From Cladobotryum mycophilum (Eukaryota; Ascomycota; Sordariomycetes; Hypocreales; Hypocreaceae), in NCBI GenBank assembly GCA_036429605.1, contig CM071589.1, forward strand, positions 1,054,001 to 1,118,000: a DNA stretch of 64,000 nucleotides, read 5' to 3'. The translations under genes were made by a program, and so were the position numbers. This document shows, one piece after another, positions 46,239 to 57,000 of the stretch. Each line of letters opens with the position of its first letter. Position 1 is the stretch's first letter. The notes beneath the pieces are model-generated. The model was not told the origin of the DNA and made no database searches. It was given only the letters and a program-made list of their open reading frames with translations.

Positions 46239-47671
46239 ATGGCAACCGCCTCAATCGCATCGTCGGAGCCTACGATTCCTAAATCGGAAAAGAAGCAGAA
46301 AAAGGAAAAGAAGGACAAGGCCGAGAAGAAGCGCGTCAGGGAAGAAGAGGAGTCAGTCGTCGAAACGGAGCGCAGACACAAGAAATCCAAGAGTGTATCG
46401 GTTGAGAGGATCAATGCCGAGGAGCAGGACGACACGCCAGAGCCCCAAGCTACCAATGGCGACTCCGAAGTAAAGCAAAAGAAGAAGAAAAAGGACAAAA
46501 AGGCCAAGGCTGAGCAGAGCGAAGATGCCGATCCGGAAGAGAACTCTGCGGCCCTCAAGGAACCCAAGTCGGAAAAGAAAAATCCAAGAAGAAGAGCAAG
46601 GAATTAGACGTTGAAGCTACTCTAACACAAGAAGCAGAGGCCGCTGATGAATTGGAGGACGGCGCCACCCAGGAAAAGCTAAAGAAGAAGAAGTCCAAGA
46701 AGCATCGCGAAGACGCCGAAATCCCAGGGACACCATCGAAACCTCCAAAAGTCGCATTGACTGCCGATCCTGATGCTATGGATGTGGATGAACCCGCGCA
46801 GACAAATTCTTCCGAAATCTATTCGCCTCCAGACATGCCCGCCAAGCCCCAATTCCCCTTCTACTCCCAGACTGTCTCCCTCTACGAGCCCATATACCCC
46901 CAAGGCTGGTCTCAGCCGGTAACAAACTGCGAGTACCAGCATCTCCAGCATCTCAAGAACCGCTACGTCCCATCTTTGCGCGGTGTCTTGTTGGATTACA
47001 AGAATGTTACTCTTGGTGACAACCCCGGTCGGACTGGCGCAGCCAAGGTGGATGAGGACCCCACCATTCTCAAGTCCTTTAACGAATATGCTGTTGGTTT
47101 CGGGTGGATCACCGCAGATGTTGATCTGTTTGTCCCCAGCCGTGGCGCCTGGATGGAAGGCAGTGTCAACCTTCAGACCGAAGGACACATCGGTGTCGTC
47201 TGTTTCGGAAGGTTTAACGCCTCCATTGAAGCACGACGCCTGCCGCCTGCCTGGAAGTGGGTTTCTAACGAAGACCCCGAGGCATTCGGTATGGAAGAGA
47301 CAGCTTCAGTCGTTACCGCCGATGATCACGGTGTGGTTCGACAAATTCATAGCACTGGATTCTGGGTGGATGAGAGCGGCAACAGGGTCAAGGGCAAGAT
47401 TCGCTTCAGAATACGCAACTTTGATGTGGGGATGAGTGGCGAAACGAGCTACCTCAGTCTTGAGGGTACCATGCTGGACAAGGATTCCGAGAAGAAGCTC
47501 GTCAAGGAGGAGGCTCAGTTGGCGGAGCAGAGGAAAGGAAAGAAGGGTGGACGCAGGGTTGAGCGACGGAGAGCACCAGAGTTTGCTATGACGAGGTTTA
47601 CCGACGAGGAGGAGCAAACCGAGCCGACCGAGGTTCAGACCGAGGGTCAAGCTGTGCAAGCAACTGAGTAA
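46239..47671 (+). CDS. RPA43: DNA-directed RNA polymerase I subunit RPA43, apparent frameshift
   Basis: Subunit of RNA polymerase I that forms the stalk and contacts Rrn3. The N-terminal 170 residues are a lysine/glutamate-rich nuclear tail (MATASIASSEPTIPKSEKKQ onward). The conserved core begins with FYSQTVSLYEPIYPQGW and contains HLKNRYVPSLRGVLLDYKNV and FGWITADVDLFVPSRGAWM. The OB-type domain follows (GHIGVVCFGRFNASIEARRL, then STGFWVDESGNRVKGKIRF). The reading frame changes at 46578-46582, a run of five A; a sixth A joins SEKKK to SKKKSKELDVEAT without loss. As this gene is normally essential, a consensus error is the best explanation. The C-terminal tail is charged (EEEQTEPTEVQTEG). Confidence 0.88.
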
Positions 47672-47999
47672 GAGTTTCTGTAATGAGGGGAAGATTTAAA
47701 ATGAGGACTGGGGAGAAGGTCTCCGGAGTTGTGGGTGTGATACCTTGTTAGGATGATGAGGTTGGGTTATTGTGAGAAAGTATCTTTGAAGCGTTCTGCA
47801 TACATATGGAAGGCAAAGAATTTATTCCATGTTTGACCACACCTGCGCCATGCTACCGGGCATACCAATCTGAGCCCATTTCCCCCAAAAAGCCAAACCG
47901 AAAAAAATGCAAATCATATCGTCACAATACTAATACAAAGTGGATCTTTTTGTCCATATCGAGGTCTTTTTTCTTCTTTCTTTCTTTTCTTTCACTTTT
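47672..47999. other. Convergent 3' intergenic region
   Basis: Between the 3' ends of RPA43 and the FHA gene. T-rich tract at 47960-47999. No gene. Confidence 0.5.
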
Positions 48000-48737
48000 T
48001 CATGCCGAGGCTTTGACCATGGGTTCCCACGGCCGTGCCAAGTTCCAGAGATATACCTCTCCGGCGGGTTGGTTGTCGAGATTCTTGACGACTATGGACT
48101 GGAAAAGGGGTTGATCTACGGGCCATGTCGAGTCCTCCCAGGGAGCTGTGGTGTCCTCGTAAGGCAGCTCGGAAAGGTCGTCGACCTTGGCTCTGTAAGC
48201 GTCCCAGTCGGAGGAGTGGTCGTTTACGACGAGCTGAAACCGTATGCCCTGGATGTCGATGGTAATGCGCTGGGCCATGGCCGGAAACGCAGTGCTTGAG
48301 CATCCGGCACTGAGGATCCAGGAGTAATCCGTCTGATCGCCGTTGCTCTCCCAGTCATACCACACCGACGTCCCGCTCTCGGAAAAGTCCGTTAGAGTAA
48401 GTCTGGCCTCGGCATCGAAGCCGAGCGAGCAGTGCTGGGAAGAAATGCCCCGCAGGTTGGGCAGGACAATGTCGCATGTCCTGGCGTCTGTGCCGATGAC
48501 AAAGGCCCCCGGTTGCTTTGTAGGCGTGTTGAAGGATAATCGTAGTGCCCTTTTGGGGGGTTTCTCGGTTGTGAGATGGTGGTGGTGGGAGAGAGGGGAT
48601 GAGGGGAATGGGGATTTGGAGGGGGGTATTGTTGTTGTGAGGAGGGTGTTTTCGGGGAGGTGGGTTGACTTGTCGGCCCAGGAGTGGCGGGATGTGGGGA
48701 TGAGCCATGCGATGATGTCGTCGTGATGGGTTGCCAT
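48000..48737 (-). CDS. FHA-domain protein
   Basis: Single exon, 245 residues, start MATHHDDIIAWLIPTSRHSW. A forkhead-associated domain occupies about residues 65-170: GAFVIGTDARTCDIVLPNLR, then ISSQHCSLGFDAEARL and LTDFSESGTSVWYD, with the SxxH and N/S-G-T phosphothreonine-binding features. The C-terminal end GEVYLWNLARPWEPMVKASA recalls the ATP-binding start of kinases that follow FHA domains in some fungal proteins, but the frame stops there. So this may be a short regulator or a kinase that lost its catalytic part. FHA domains bind phosphothreonine peptides in signalling and DNA damage responses. Confidence 0.75.
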   Translation of the reverse strand: MATHHDDIIAWLIPTSRHSWADKSTHLPENTLLTTTIPPSKSPFPSSPLSHHHHLTTEKPPKRALRLSFNTPTKQPGAFVIGTDARTCDIVLPNLRGISSQHCSLGFDAEARLTLTDFSESGTSVWYDWESNGDQTDYSWILSAGCSSTAFPAMAQRITIDIQGIRFQLVVNDHSSDWDAYRAKVDDLSELPYEDTTAPWEDSTWPVDQPLFQSIVVKNLDNQPAGEVYLWNLARPWEPMVKASA

Positions 48738-49856
48738 GATGTTTGACGGGTATTATATGTAGATGAGATGAGATGAGAGAATTTGAGAATGCTTTGAGGC
48801 TGGTATTGGGGGTAAATATAATGAATTAATAACAACAGATTCTGAATGAATGTGGTGGAATGATGTAAAGTTGTATGACTTGACTTGGAACGAGTGGTCG
48901 ATGATCTTATCAATAGTATGATGATCAGATTTTAATGACGCAAAAGGCAGATTAAGGAAAGACAGAGACTCTGATTGTTCAATGCAACCCATGATGCTTC
49001 GACTTGATATATATAACAGCTACTACTACTAATCACTAGCACAACTTCGTAGTGCATTTCCTTTGAAGCCGACAAATGCCACATAATTTCCCGCGCGACG
49101 CGATGGTTGCGTGGACAACGCCCTATTTCGAGTGGGTGGTGGTGGTCATGAAAGTGTGTGTGTCGCGCGCCCGCGTCGCGAAAGCAGCTGACTTTTCTGG
49201 ATGGACCCTTTAAAGTCCCTTTGTTTCGCTCTGGTTACCTATTGCTGTGCGTCATAGTGGTGCATTTTTCGAGTGTTGGCTGGTTGGTGGATTCACGATT
49301 GTTGCGCGAAGTTTTACATTGCGCAAGTACCCCTCGAGGGGTACTTTAACGTAAGAATGCTTCTGAGCCAATAGATTTTTTCTCTTTTGGCGCGACGACA
49401 CGGTTTTGGGCACGCGCGATGGGGAATGCACGTCATGGGTCGCGATGTGACATGATTGCCTGGGAACTAAAATAGACTAGGGGTATTGTTTGCGTATCGA
49501 TTGTGATGCTTTTCTGTTCCATCGTGAATTTGGCAATTTTTTGGTTATTACAATGGGCGGCTAGAGGTTCTGCCTATTTTTGAGTGACATGATTGGGTTT
49601 TATTCTACATATTTGAATTGAGATGTTCTCTTTTCAAACTTTTTGGCTGGTGAATGTTAAAAGCCTATCAAGGTGAGTCATCGTCATGAACTAGACTGCT
49701 ATAACTTCTCTACTACTCCGTTGTTGAGCTTTATGTGGCGAATCATTATTTCTTCTGCTTTCCATTGTGCTGCTTTGCATCCCCATTTCTTGTTGCTGCA
49801 TATCCACTCAAGTTGAGGCGGAATGTCTGGGCTTTTTTCGCATTTGATTCATTGGG
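48738..49856. other. Divergent intergenic region
   Basis: 1.1 kb between the FHA gene and the Gfd2-like gene. Includes a GATGAGATGAGATGAGAG run near 48761-48778 and GCGCGCCCGCG near 49165. No gene seen. Confidence 0.5.
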
Positions 49857-50684
49857 TTGACCATGGACAACGCAGCACCGTCAGATAAGCCCTCTCACAC
49901 AGGGCTCCTGAGGGATGAAACAGTAGCCCTTCGATGGCTATTCGGCTACCACGATTCAACTCCAAAATTCCCGGGGCCTTGCTTATCAGGCACAAGATTG
50001 CAGAAGACGGAAATGATGGATGTGATATTTTTTAGTATAGACATTGACTCGCTCCATGAAGACGAACAAACCATCCAACAAGTCCACATTGGAATATCGA
50101 CACTTGATACACGATCTCTGCAAGCCTTCGTTATGAACCATCCAGATGGTGCAAAACCAGTAATGCAGATGATTGAGTCGCATCATTTTGTCATCGGAAA
50201 CTCCAAGTTCAAACGGAAAAAATCTAAACAATTCTTATTTGGACCATTCGAGACGCTCACTCTATCGGGGTTTAAAGCACATCTCGATACACTGACCTCA
50301 CACCGAGATATAGTTCTTGTTTTTCATGGAGGGGACAGGGAGCAATGGGTCCTGAAAAGACTGAACATCAATATCCAACCACTATGCATCATTGATACCG
50401 TTAAAGCTGCGCAATACCCACTGCAGCTTTCGTACAGATACAGCCTAGAAAAATTGCTGCATGAGCTTGGCATTCCATTCATCAATCTTCACATCGCTGG
50501 GAATGATGCCCATTTTGTGCTCCGATGCCTGTTGATGATTGCCGTTAGGGATGCAGAGCGTCATGCAGACACCTCTGCGCCTCCAGATTGGTTATTATCG
50601 ACATTTAGAAAAATTGCACAGGCTCCGAGGCCTCTTTTCAAGGCAGAAGTAGAGGGGTTAGCGATGAGTAGGCAGCGGAAGTAG
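49857..50684 (+). CDS. Gfd2/YDR514C-like DEDDh nuclease-fold protein
   Basis: Single exon of 275 residues. An RNase H-like DEDDh exonuclease fold is suggested by motif I DVIFFSIDIDSL (Asp-x-Asp in place of Asp-x-Glu), motif II in IVLVFHGGDREQWVLKRL, and motif III in LHIAGNDAHFVLRCLL (His and Asp four apart). This matches the C-terminal domain of yeast Gfd2 and YDR514C and many fungal proteins of unknown role. The first acidic pair is changed from canonical exonucleases, so catalysis is uncertain. No signal peptide. ATG may be at 49857 or at 49863 (MDNAAPSDK). Confidence 0.75.
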   Translation: MTMDNAAPSDKPSHTGLLRDETVALRWLFGYHDSTPKFPGPCLSGTRLQKTEMMDVIFFSIDIDSLHEDEQTIQQVHIGISTLDTRSLQAFVMNHPDGAKPVMQMIESHHFVIGNSKFKRKKSKQFLFGPFETLTLSGFKAHLDTLTSHRDIVLVFHGGDREQWVLKRLNINIQPLCIIDTVKAAQYPLQLSYRYSLEKLLHELGIPFINLHIAGNDAHFVLRCLLMIAVRDAERHADTSAPPDWLLSTFRKIAQAPRPLFKAEVEGLAMSRQRK

Positions 50685-51602
50685 ATGATAGACGTGGTGA
50701 TGACTATAGGGAAGATTGTTCGTTAAGCAGCTTACCCTGTACTTTTGTTCAGTTTTATCTCAGTATTACTAAGTTTCTAGAGTTTCCGACATGTGAATTC
50801 TTTAGTACTATAATATAGCAAACTCTTGATTTTAATTAATTACATTTTATCATTGCAATTTTATCTAGTAGGAAAGAGATTGAAAGAAGAAAGAAAATGA
50901 GAGGTAAACCCTTTCGTAGGGCAGGAGGAGCGCGGGGCGTTACTTGCCTTACCAAGGGCTCAATCTAAATGGATAGTGAAGTAGGTGCTATTTGATCTGC
51001 TATGAAGAGGATGGATGCATTTGGCCCTTTTCTTTCTAACTTTGTTATCCCTTTTTATCTAGGCACAGGCAGCTCTGCATCTCTTCAGACTGATAATTAG
51101 TTGTTGTACCTCTTTACGTTGCACATCTCCAAGTGAAGGTTTTAAGACCCAACTTTACAAAGGCGACCGTGGTTACCTCTATGACATACACCCAACGGGC
51201 AAATGGGCCCTGGCTATCTTTTGTATTCATTTAGACACTGCTCATGGTAACTTATGAGAAAGTTATTTTAAAACTTTTTTCTTTTTCTTTTTAATTAATA
51301 TGTATACGTCACAGTTATGGTTCCTTTGAATGCAATTACCATCGGTAATAACTTCAAATCCTTGAGCGAGCAAGCTATTGAACACGAACTCCAAGTACCC
51401 GACGCCGTACCAGGACACGAAACCACAGTTGAAAACAATCAAAACCAATTGGAGATGTTTATTCGAACAGTGTGGTTGACAATACGATAATAATAGCAAG
51501 CTATATACCTGGCGTCCCCCCATTCCCCATGATTGCGGGGCGTCCCAAGATTCTGATAAACATCACAGCTGGAGGAGATTGAAACCTTCCCCATAACAAT
51601 CA
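50685..51602. other. Intergenic, no supported gene
   Basis: AT-rich near 50800-50860, ordinary otherwise. Frames at 51263-51523 lie downstream of the GIY-YIG ruin and may be non-coding. Confidence 0.45.
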
Positions 51603-51668
51603 ACACTTCTACAAGCCCCAGTAGAGCTATGGCCTGGATTGTTGGATAAATGGTATGGCGAAAGCCAA
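51603..51668 (-). repeat. Inverted repeat arm at end of GIY-YIG ruin
   Basis: The reverse complement matches 53348-53410 at about 75 percent (CATACNANTNATCCA, CAATC, GCTCTNCTNGGGCTTG). Most differences are transitions. Translated, the arms read HTIYPTIQAIALLGLVEV and HTTHPAIYATALLGLAQV. Confidence 0.6.
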
Positions 51669-53350
51669 CGGGCGAAGAAGTCCAGTTGCATATTTTGACA
51701 ATCTTGCACCAGATGATTGATTCATGAAAGGCTCTTGTTCTACCCAAAGCCGAAATAATTCAGCTGGAATAGTAAATGTAAATGGTCGATGAAGAAGAGA
51801 GCATGTTTTGCAAACCCTAGGATAAGAACTTGATTCATCAATCTCATAAACCAATGATTGTCCTACTCTTTGAGTAATCTTGCATAAATCACATTGTGAT
51901 CCAGGAGGAAGACCTCCAGAACTTGCGCCTAGTCGCATTATATCGGATTTCCATTGAGGTGGCTCAGGTAATCCAATAAACGTAACACTGCTTGAGAATT
52001 GCTCTGTCATAGAGCAAAATTATGATACCAAAAGGCCTGTTTCGGACAGGGCTGTGATCTTGTCGGTCTTGGGATCCAAGAATAGGTTTGGCTCGGTATG
52101 AAGTTCCATAACCTTATTATAACCAAAATGAACAAGTTGTTTAAACCCATTCTGCGCTGTTGTATGGATAATATCCTCTAATCCTTGCATGAGATGCATG
52201 ATAGTGTACCAAGGATCAATAGCTGATCGGAGATCTTGATCATTGAATCCATTATGCACCTATTTGTACTTTTCTCTTTGAAGGTTCAACGACAGCCAGA
52301 TTCCCTGGGCTTCATCAAATCGTACACCTAAACTTAAGGGGCGACCGAAATCTTCAAAGGGTCCAACGGTTGAGCAACCCATCCAAGGTCTTGGATGAGG
52401 CTTTATCATCCATAATCTCCAAGACTAAATAGCCTTGAACAGATTGAGATAGCCCAATTGATTGCATCAGTTGATCGAAGATGTAGAATACTATTACTTG
52501 TCGAACGCCATGAGCATAGAAGGCAAATAAGTATTTGAGTCCGGGATCATTATATTGTCTGAACCAGACTTGAGTTCGATAGGTAGTAAAAGTCCGATAA
52601 TCATCTTTTCGTAATGGCATACGAATGCAACTGATTTGACGATATGATGTCGTATCGAAGATTGGGCTTGCAAGATTACAGCCTTTCCCTTCAGGTAATG
52701 GTCACGAGAAATCCTGATAGATAGGTTTCACCAGTGCTTTGAGAGAGTTGCAGTGTAGGCCAAGTGGTGTTTGTGTTGCCTGATAATGTAAGGACCCATG
52801 ATATGTTCGAAGTATAAGAATCATGGTCTGTTCTGCTAATAAATGGTGATGTGCTGAAATATCCTCCTGGTCCCAGACACAGAGTGGAATCATATGACGA
52901 TGTTGGGGAAGTGCTTTATTCGCTAGTGTATAATGCGGTTTCGTCGGTCTTGTTATCATGTCCGCAAGGTGGGATTTATTGCGATCCGCGATGCTCATTG
53001 TCTTACCCACATACATAGCATACTGATTAATATCAGCGTGATCGTTATCCAAGTGAGTGTAAACACGAATGTATACAACAGCTCCCATTGTCTCCCAGCG
53101 ATCTAGATGAGGTTGAAGTCGAAGCAGATTTTGTACTGGAGAATCGGCATTCTGTAAAACTTCATGGACCTGGGGTATAAATCCTCTGGTGATCGTATTG
53201 ATATTGCCTTCGAAATATGCAGTACCAAACATAAGTTCGTACTTGTCTTGGGGTAATCCAATTTTTAATATGTCTCTACCCTTGGACCGTAAACTCAGTC
53301 CTGTTGCATCCGGATTGCTTTCTTCGACCGTACCTCTCCGCTTTTTAGTC
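51627..53350 (-). pseudogene. GIY-YIG-like nuclease-domain gene, mutated
   Basis: The longest frame (53232 down to 52702, open upstream to about 53350) contains a GIY-YIG-like pattern: AVVYIRVYTHLD, QYAMYVGKTMSIADRNKSHL and, further on, HHHLLAEQTMILILRT with a suitably placed Glu. Coding continues after a TGA (52702-52704, probably from TGG) into ISCIRMPLRKDDYRTF and YLFAFYAHGVRQVIVFYIF. A frameshift near 52350-52370 leads to FEDFGRPLSLGVRFDEAQGI. A TAG at about 52260 (CAG to TAG type) precedes VHNGFNDQDLRSAIDPWY. A further frame, 52010 to 51627, has two CxxC pairs (QCDLCKITQ, RVCKTCSLLH), perhaps a zinc finger of the same gene. Two stops of G-to-A or C-to-T type fit RIP. I do not recognise a named family. 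Confidence 0.55.
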
Positions 53351-53410
53351 TTTCATCATACAACTCATCCAGCAATCTATGCCACAGCTCTGCTAGGGCT
53401 TGCACAGGTG
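53348..53410 (+). repeat. Inverted repeat arm near start of GIY-YIG ruin
   Basis: Partner of 51603-51668 in opposite orientation. It lies in a plus-strand frame (53189-53485) that looks like the 3' end of a second, inverted copy of the same gene family. Confidence 0.6.
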
Positions 53411-54058
53411 ACACACTTTGATGAAGAATGGCGAGAAATAGAGGTAACAGAGGGCAACAAGGGGAATATAAAGCAACAAGAGTAATTCGAGGAAACAAGA
53501 GAAAGATTTAGAAAGCTAGAAACCAAGCCTCTTTATCCATTTAGTAGTCTTTCTCTATGCATCTTCCCATACCTCTCTCATTGTCTTTACTGTGCTGGCT
53601 TCGACTAACCGTCTAGATGGTTGTTGTACCAGTTTTGTGTTGGATTTAGGGACAAGTTTCGTTGCATCTCTAGACGGTTAAAATAGTAAGAGAAATTAAT
53701 TACTAAGTGATAGGTAGGTACCTAGCAGTAATAATAATGACTGATTAATAAAAGGGCATGTTCTTCCCTTGTTTCAACCTTTACAGTTTTGCTTGATTAT
53801 CTTCAACGTGAGGTGACTAACTGAAGTGGGCTGAGGAAGGTGCAGGCGACTTCAAATGTTGACTTTGAGCCCCACTTGGAAATTTCCCGCGTTCATCTCC
53901 AGCGCGTCCAACTCCAGCTTCTGTTTTCGAGAATTTCTCTGTTGGAGCTTGCGAAGCTATTCATTTCACCGCATTCATCGCCGTCATCTTTTCTCCGCGA
54001 CACCTATTCGGCTTCAACATCTTTCTGCGACATGCAAATTAATTGGTAGTTTTCAATC
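53411..54058. other. Intergenic, no supported gene
   Basis: Promoter and leader of the coilin-like gene. The end of a possible inverted family copy reaches about 53485. Short AT-rich piece near 53690-53740. Confidence 0.45.
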
Positions 54059-57000
54059 ATGACTTCGCAGGACATCCGTCTGCGGCTGGTGGTTCGCCGA
54101 TATGGAGTGCCAGAAGTGAAGCTCCTGTGGCCGTGCGCCTGCTCTGACGATTTGACCATCTCAAGGCTCCTTGAGCAGGTCAACGAGATCGTCACGCTCG
54201 AAAGCGGCGAATGGGGACTTGAAGACTATGCTGTGGAACTCTCTGATGGCAAGGGAGGAAGCTTTGAGTGTCTGCACTTCCAACTGGTTGGTCGCATTCT
54301 CAAGGACGAGGACCAAGTCCTGTATGTGCATATTTTTTCTTTCACTTGTCCATTCACTAACCCCGACCAACCTGCAGCATTCGCTCTCTTCTCACCGACG
54401 ATATAAAACGCCGCCGACTTAATGGACGACACCAGATCTCTGCCGATGGAAAGCACCTGGTGGATGGGATTGCATTCGGCAGGCCCTGGCTAAGAACTCC
54501 TCGAGATAGACCACCCATCGAGCTACCTCCACGAAAACGTGCGCGAATCACATTTGACGATGAAGCTGAGGAGGAAGAGCAGCAACAACAGTTGCTACTT
54601 GAAGCGCCAGGTTACGCACGAGACGATGGTTATCAGGCTGAAGGTGAAGATCACGAATTTTCTTTTCGCCCTGGAGATGGTGCTTCTTCTGGCGACGAGG
54701 AGGATTTTGAGACTACAGAGGATGAGGATGAAGATGGAGAGGTGGACGAACTGGATCAAGACGAGGAGGATTTGGCTGAAGAAGCTCGAATCTTGGAACG
54801 TGAGAATGCCCTTCTCGAACAAGATCCTGCCTCTCGGCTCAATACTGAAACGCATGACAATGAAGATGAAGACGACGGATCCGCACACTCCGATGATGAG
54901 GACGAAGATGAAGAAGATGATGAAGCCGAGTTGGAACAAGGCGATGACGATCTAGAGGACGAAGCTCGTCTTCTTAGAGAGGAAAACGAAGTTATTGAAG
55001 AGGATCCCATCGCCGAATCGTATTCAAGACGCTCCAAAAGACTCGGCAATGCCCCCCGATTGGATTTTGAGGACTCGGATTATGTTGGCTTGCCCAACCT
55101 TGATATAATCGCTCTGCTGCAGGCAACATTCCCAACTGTATCAATGGATACCTTGGTGGACAAAGTTACCGAGATGCGTGGAGACGCTGGGCGAGTATAC
55201 CTGTCACTTGCAGCCACCTCAAAAGCTCGAGTAAGCTTTATTGAGTTTATGGACACAGCATTGATGGGTCTTCCACAGGCCCCCCTGAAAAGGTGTCGTT
55301 GAAAACCGTGATCAATCAACCGCCCGTTAAATCCAAGAGACCGCTTATCGAGGAAGTGGAAGCCATCGAGGAACCCGTAGCCAATGGTATCGAAAGTTCA
55401 CCCGTCAAGGCGATAAGGGTTGCTGTGCCTGACTCTAGAGACTCTAGCTCAAGCGGTAGCGATGAGGACTCTAGCTCCGACAGCTCATCTGACGATGGTT
55501 CCGAGTCTGGTAGCGACGAGGAGGACACCAGAGATGCATTGAAAAAGCCGTCATCAAAAGTAGTCTCTTTCGGCGATAGCGACGCCAACGACAGTGACGC
55601 CAGCGATAGCGACTCTGAGTCCGAGAATGGTGGAAATGGCGTGCGTATAGAGTCAGATGTCTCCTCCGAAGATACTAGCGGTGATTCGAGTGATGAGACT
55701 TCAGATGCGTCCGACTCTGGATCTGACTCCGAATCTGGATCCGAGTCGGGATCCGAGTCCGGGTCTGAAGCTGAGCCGGAAGAAACTTCCTCAAGGTCCA
55801 AGGTCCAAACAGCAGTGCGTTCCTCCCCAAAACAACAAAATCTGGAGTCCTTATCCTCACAACCACAAGGCAAATCCGGCGCGACAGCACCGGTCACGCA
55901 GGCTTTAGACAATTCCCCGGTCCCTCCCGGTTGTGGCTTAACGAGGACGCAGAAACGCAATGCCAGAAGAAGACGCAACAAGCAGGCCCCACAAGCCGAG
56001 CTCGTACCAGACGCCATACCGGATGCCTCCCATGACGAACTTTTAGCCCGGAAACAAGCCCTCCTAGCCGCGATAGTCAAGGAATCGGCCGATAAATCAC
56101 AGGAACCACAAGAAGAATCTGCCAAAGACGCTCAAGAACCAAAGGCATTTGTGGTGGAAGTACCACAAGAATCGCCGCAGAAGCAAGCTCGAAAGAAGAC
56201 AACTGGTGAGCAAGAGGAACCCGCAAAGCGCCGCAGTCAGTTTGATTTAGGTGCAGGGCGGCGACTCTTGTTTGGTGCATTGGGCCTCAAAAATCCCAAG
56301 AGCAAGGCAGATGAAGAGAAAATCAAGCAGGGCCTGATGAAAGATGTGCGGCCGTTGGAAAGTTCTAGAGCACTGAAGATGGATTCTACTACCGGCGATG
56401 GAAATACCGAGGCAGAAATGGACGTTGATATGGACTCCTGGAAAGACAAGATTATTTACCGGGCTGTAGAGTGCTGCCATGACAACATGGTCTTGAGCGA
56501 GCCACCGTTTCCCTTTGTGCAGCGTTGGGATCCACAACAAAAATTCGACAAAATGAGAAAGCGAAAACGGAATTCTGATTATTACAATGGCGAATCATCA
56601 TATGTGGGAGATGATTCATACTATGATGATACAGCAGAAGTTGAGGTGGAGTCGGGGAGAAAAAATAAGAAGAAAAAGAAAGGCAAGTCTGTGACTGTAG
56701 AGGAGAGGATAAATCAGGGGGCGCAGGGGAACGGCGACGACATCGTGCTCAACTATGACGATACACCAATGAAGAGCAGCCAATTTACCGATTTCGACGA
56801 CCTCCCATCCTTGCCAGACGACTCAAGCACACTACCAGTACTGGAGCATGGGAATGTCAAGCCCGGGATGGTCATTACCTGGAAACAATTGGTTATGTCA
56901 AAAGCTACCAAATGGCAGCCTGAACTTATTCCCACTACTGGTCTGGTTCTTCCAGGCAGCGATGAAGGAAACATCCACGTCCTATTGGCAAAACGGGATC

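Noticed and set aside
55316..56125. 269-codon minus frame rich in Ser
   Set aside because: Antisense shadow of the Ser/Asp/Glu-rich repeats of the coilin-like gene.
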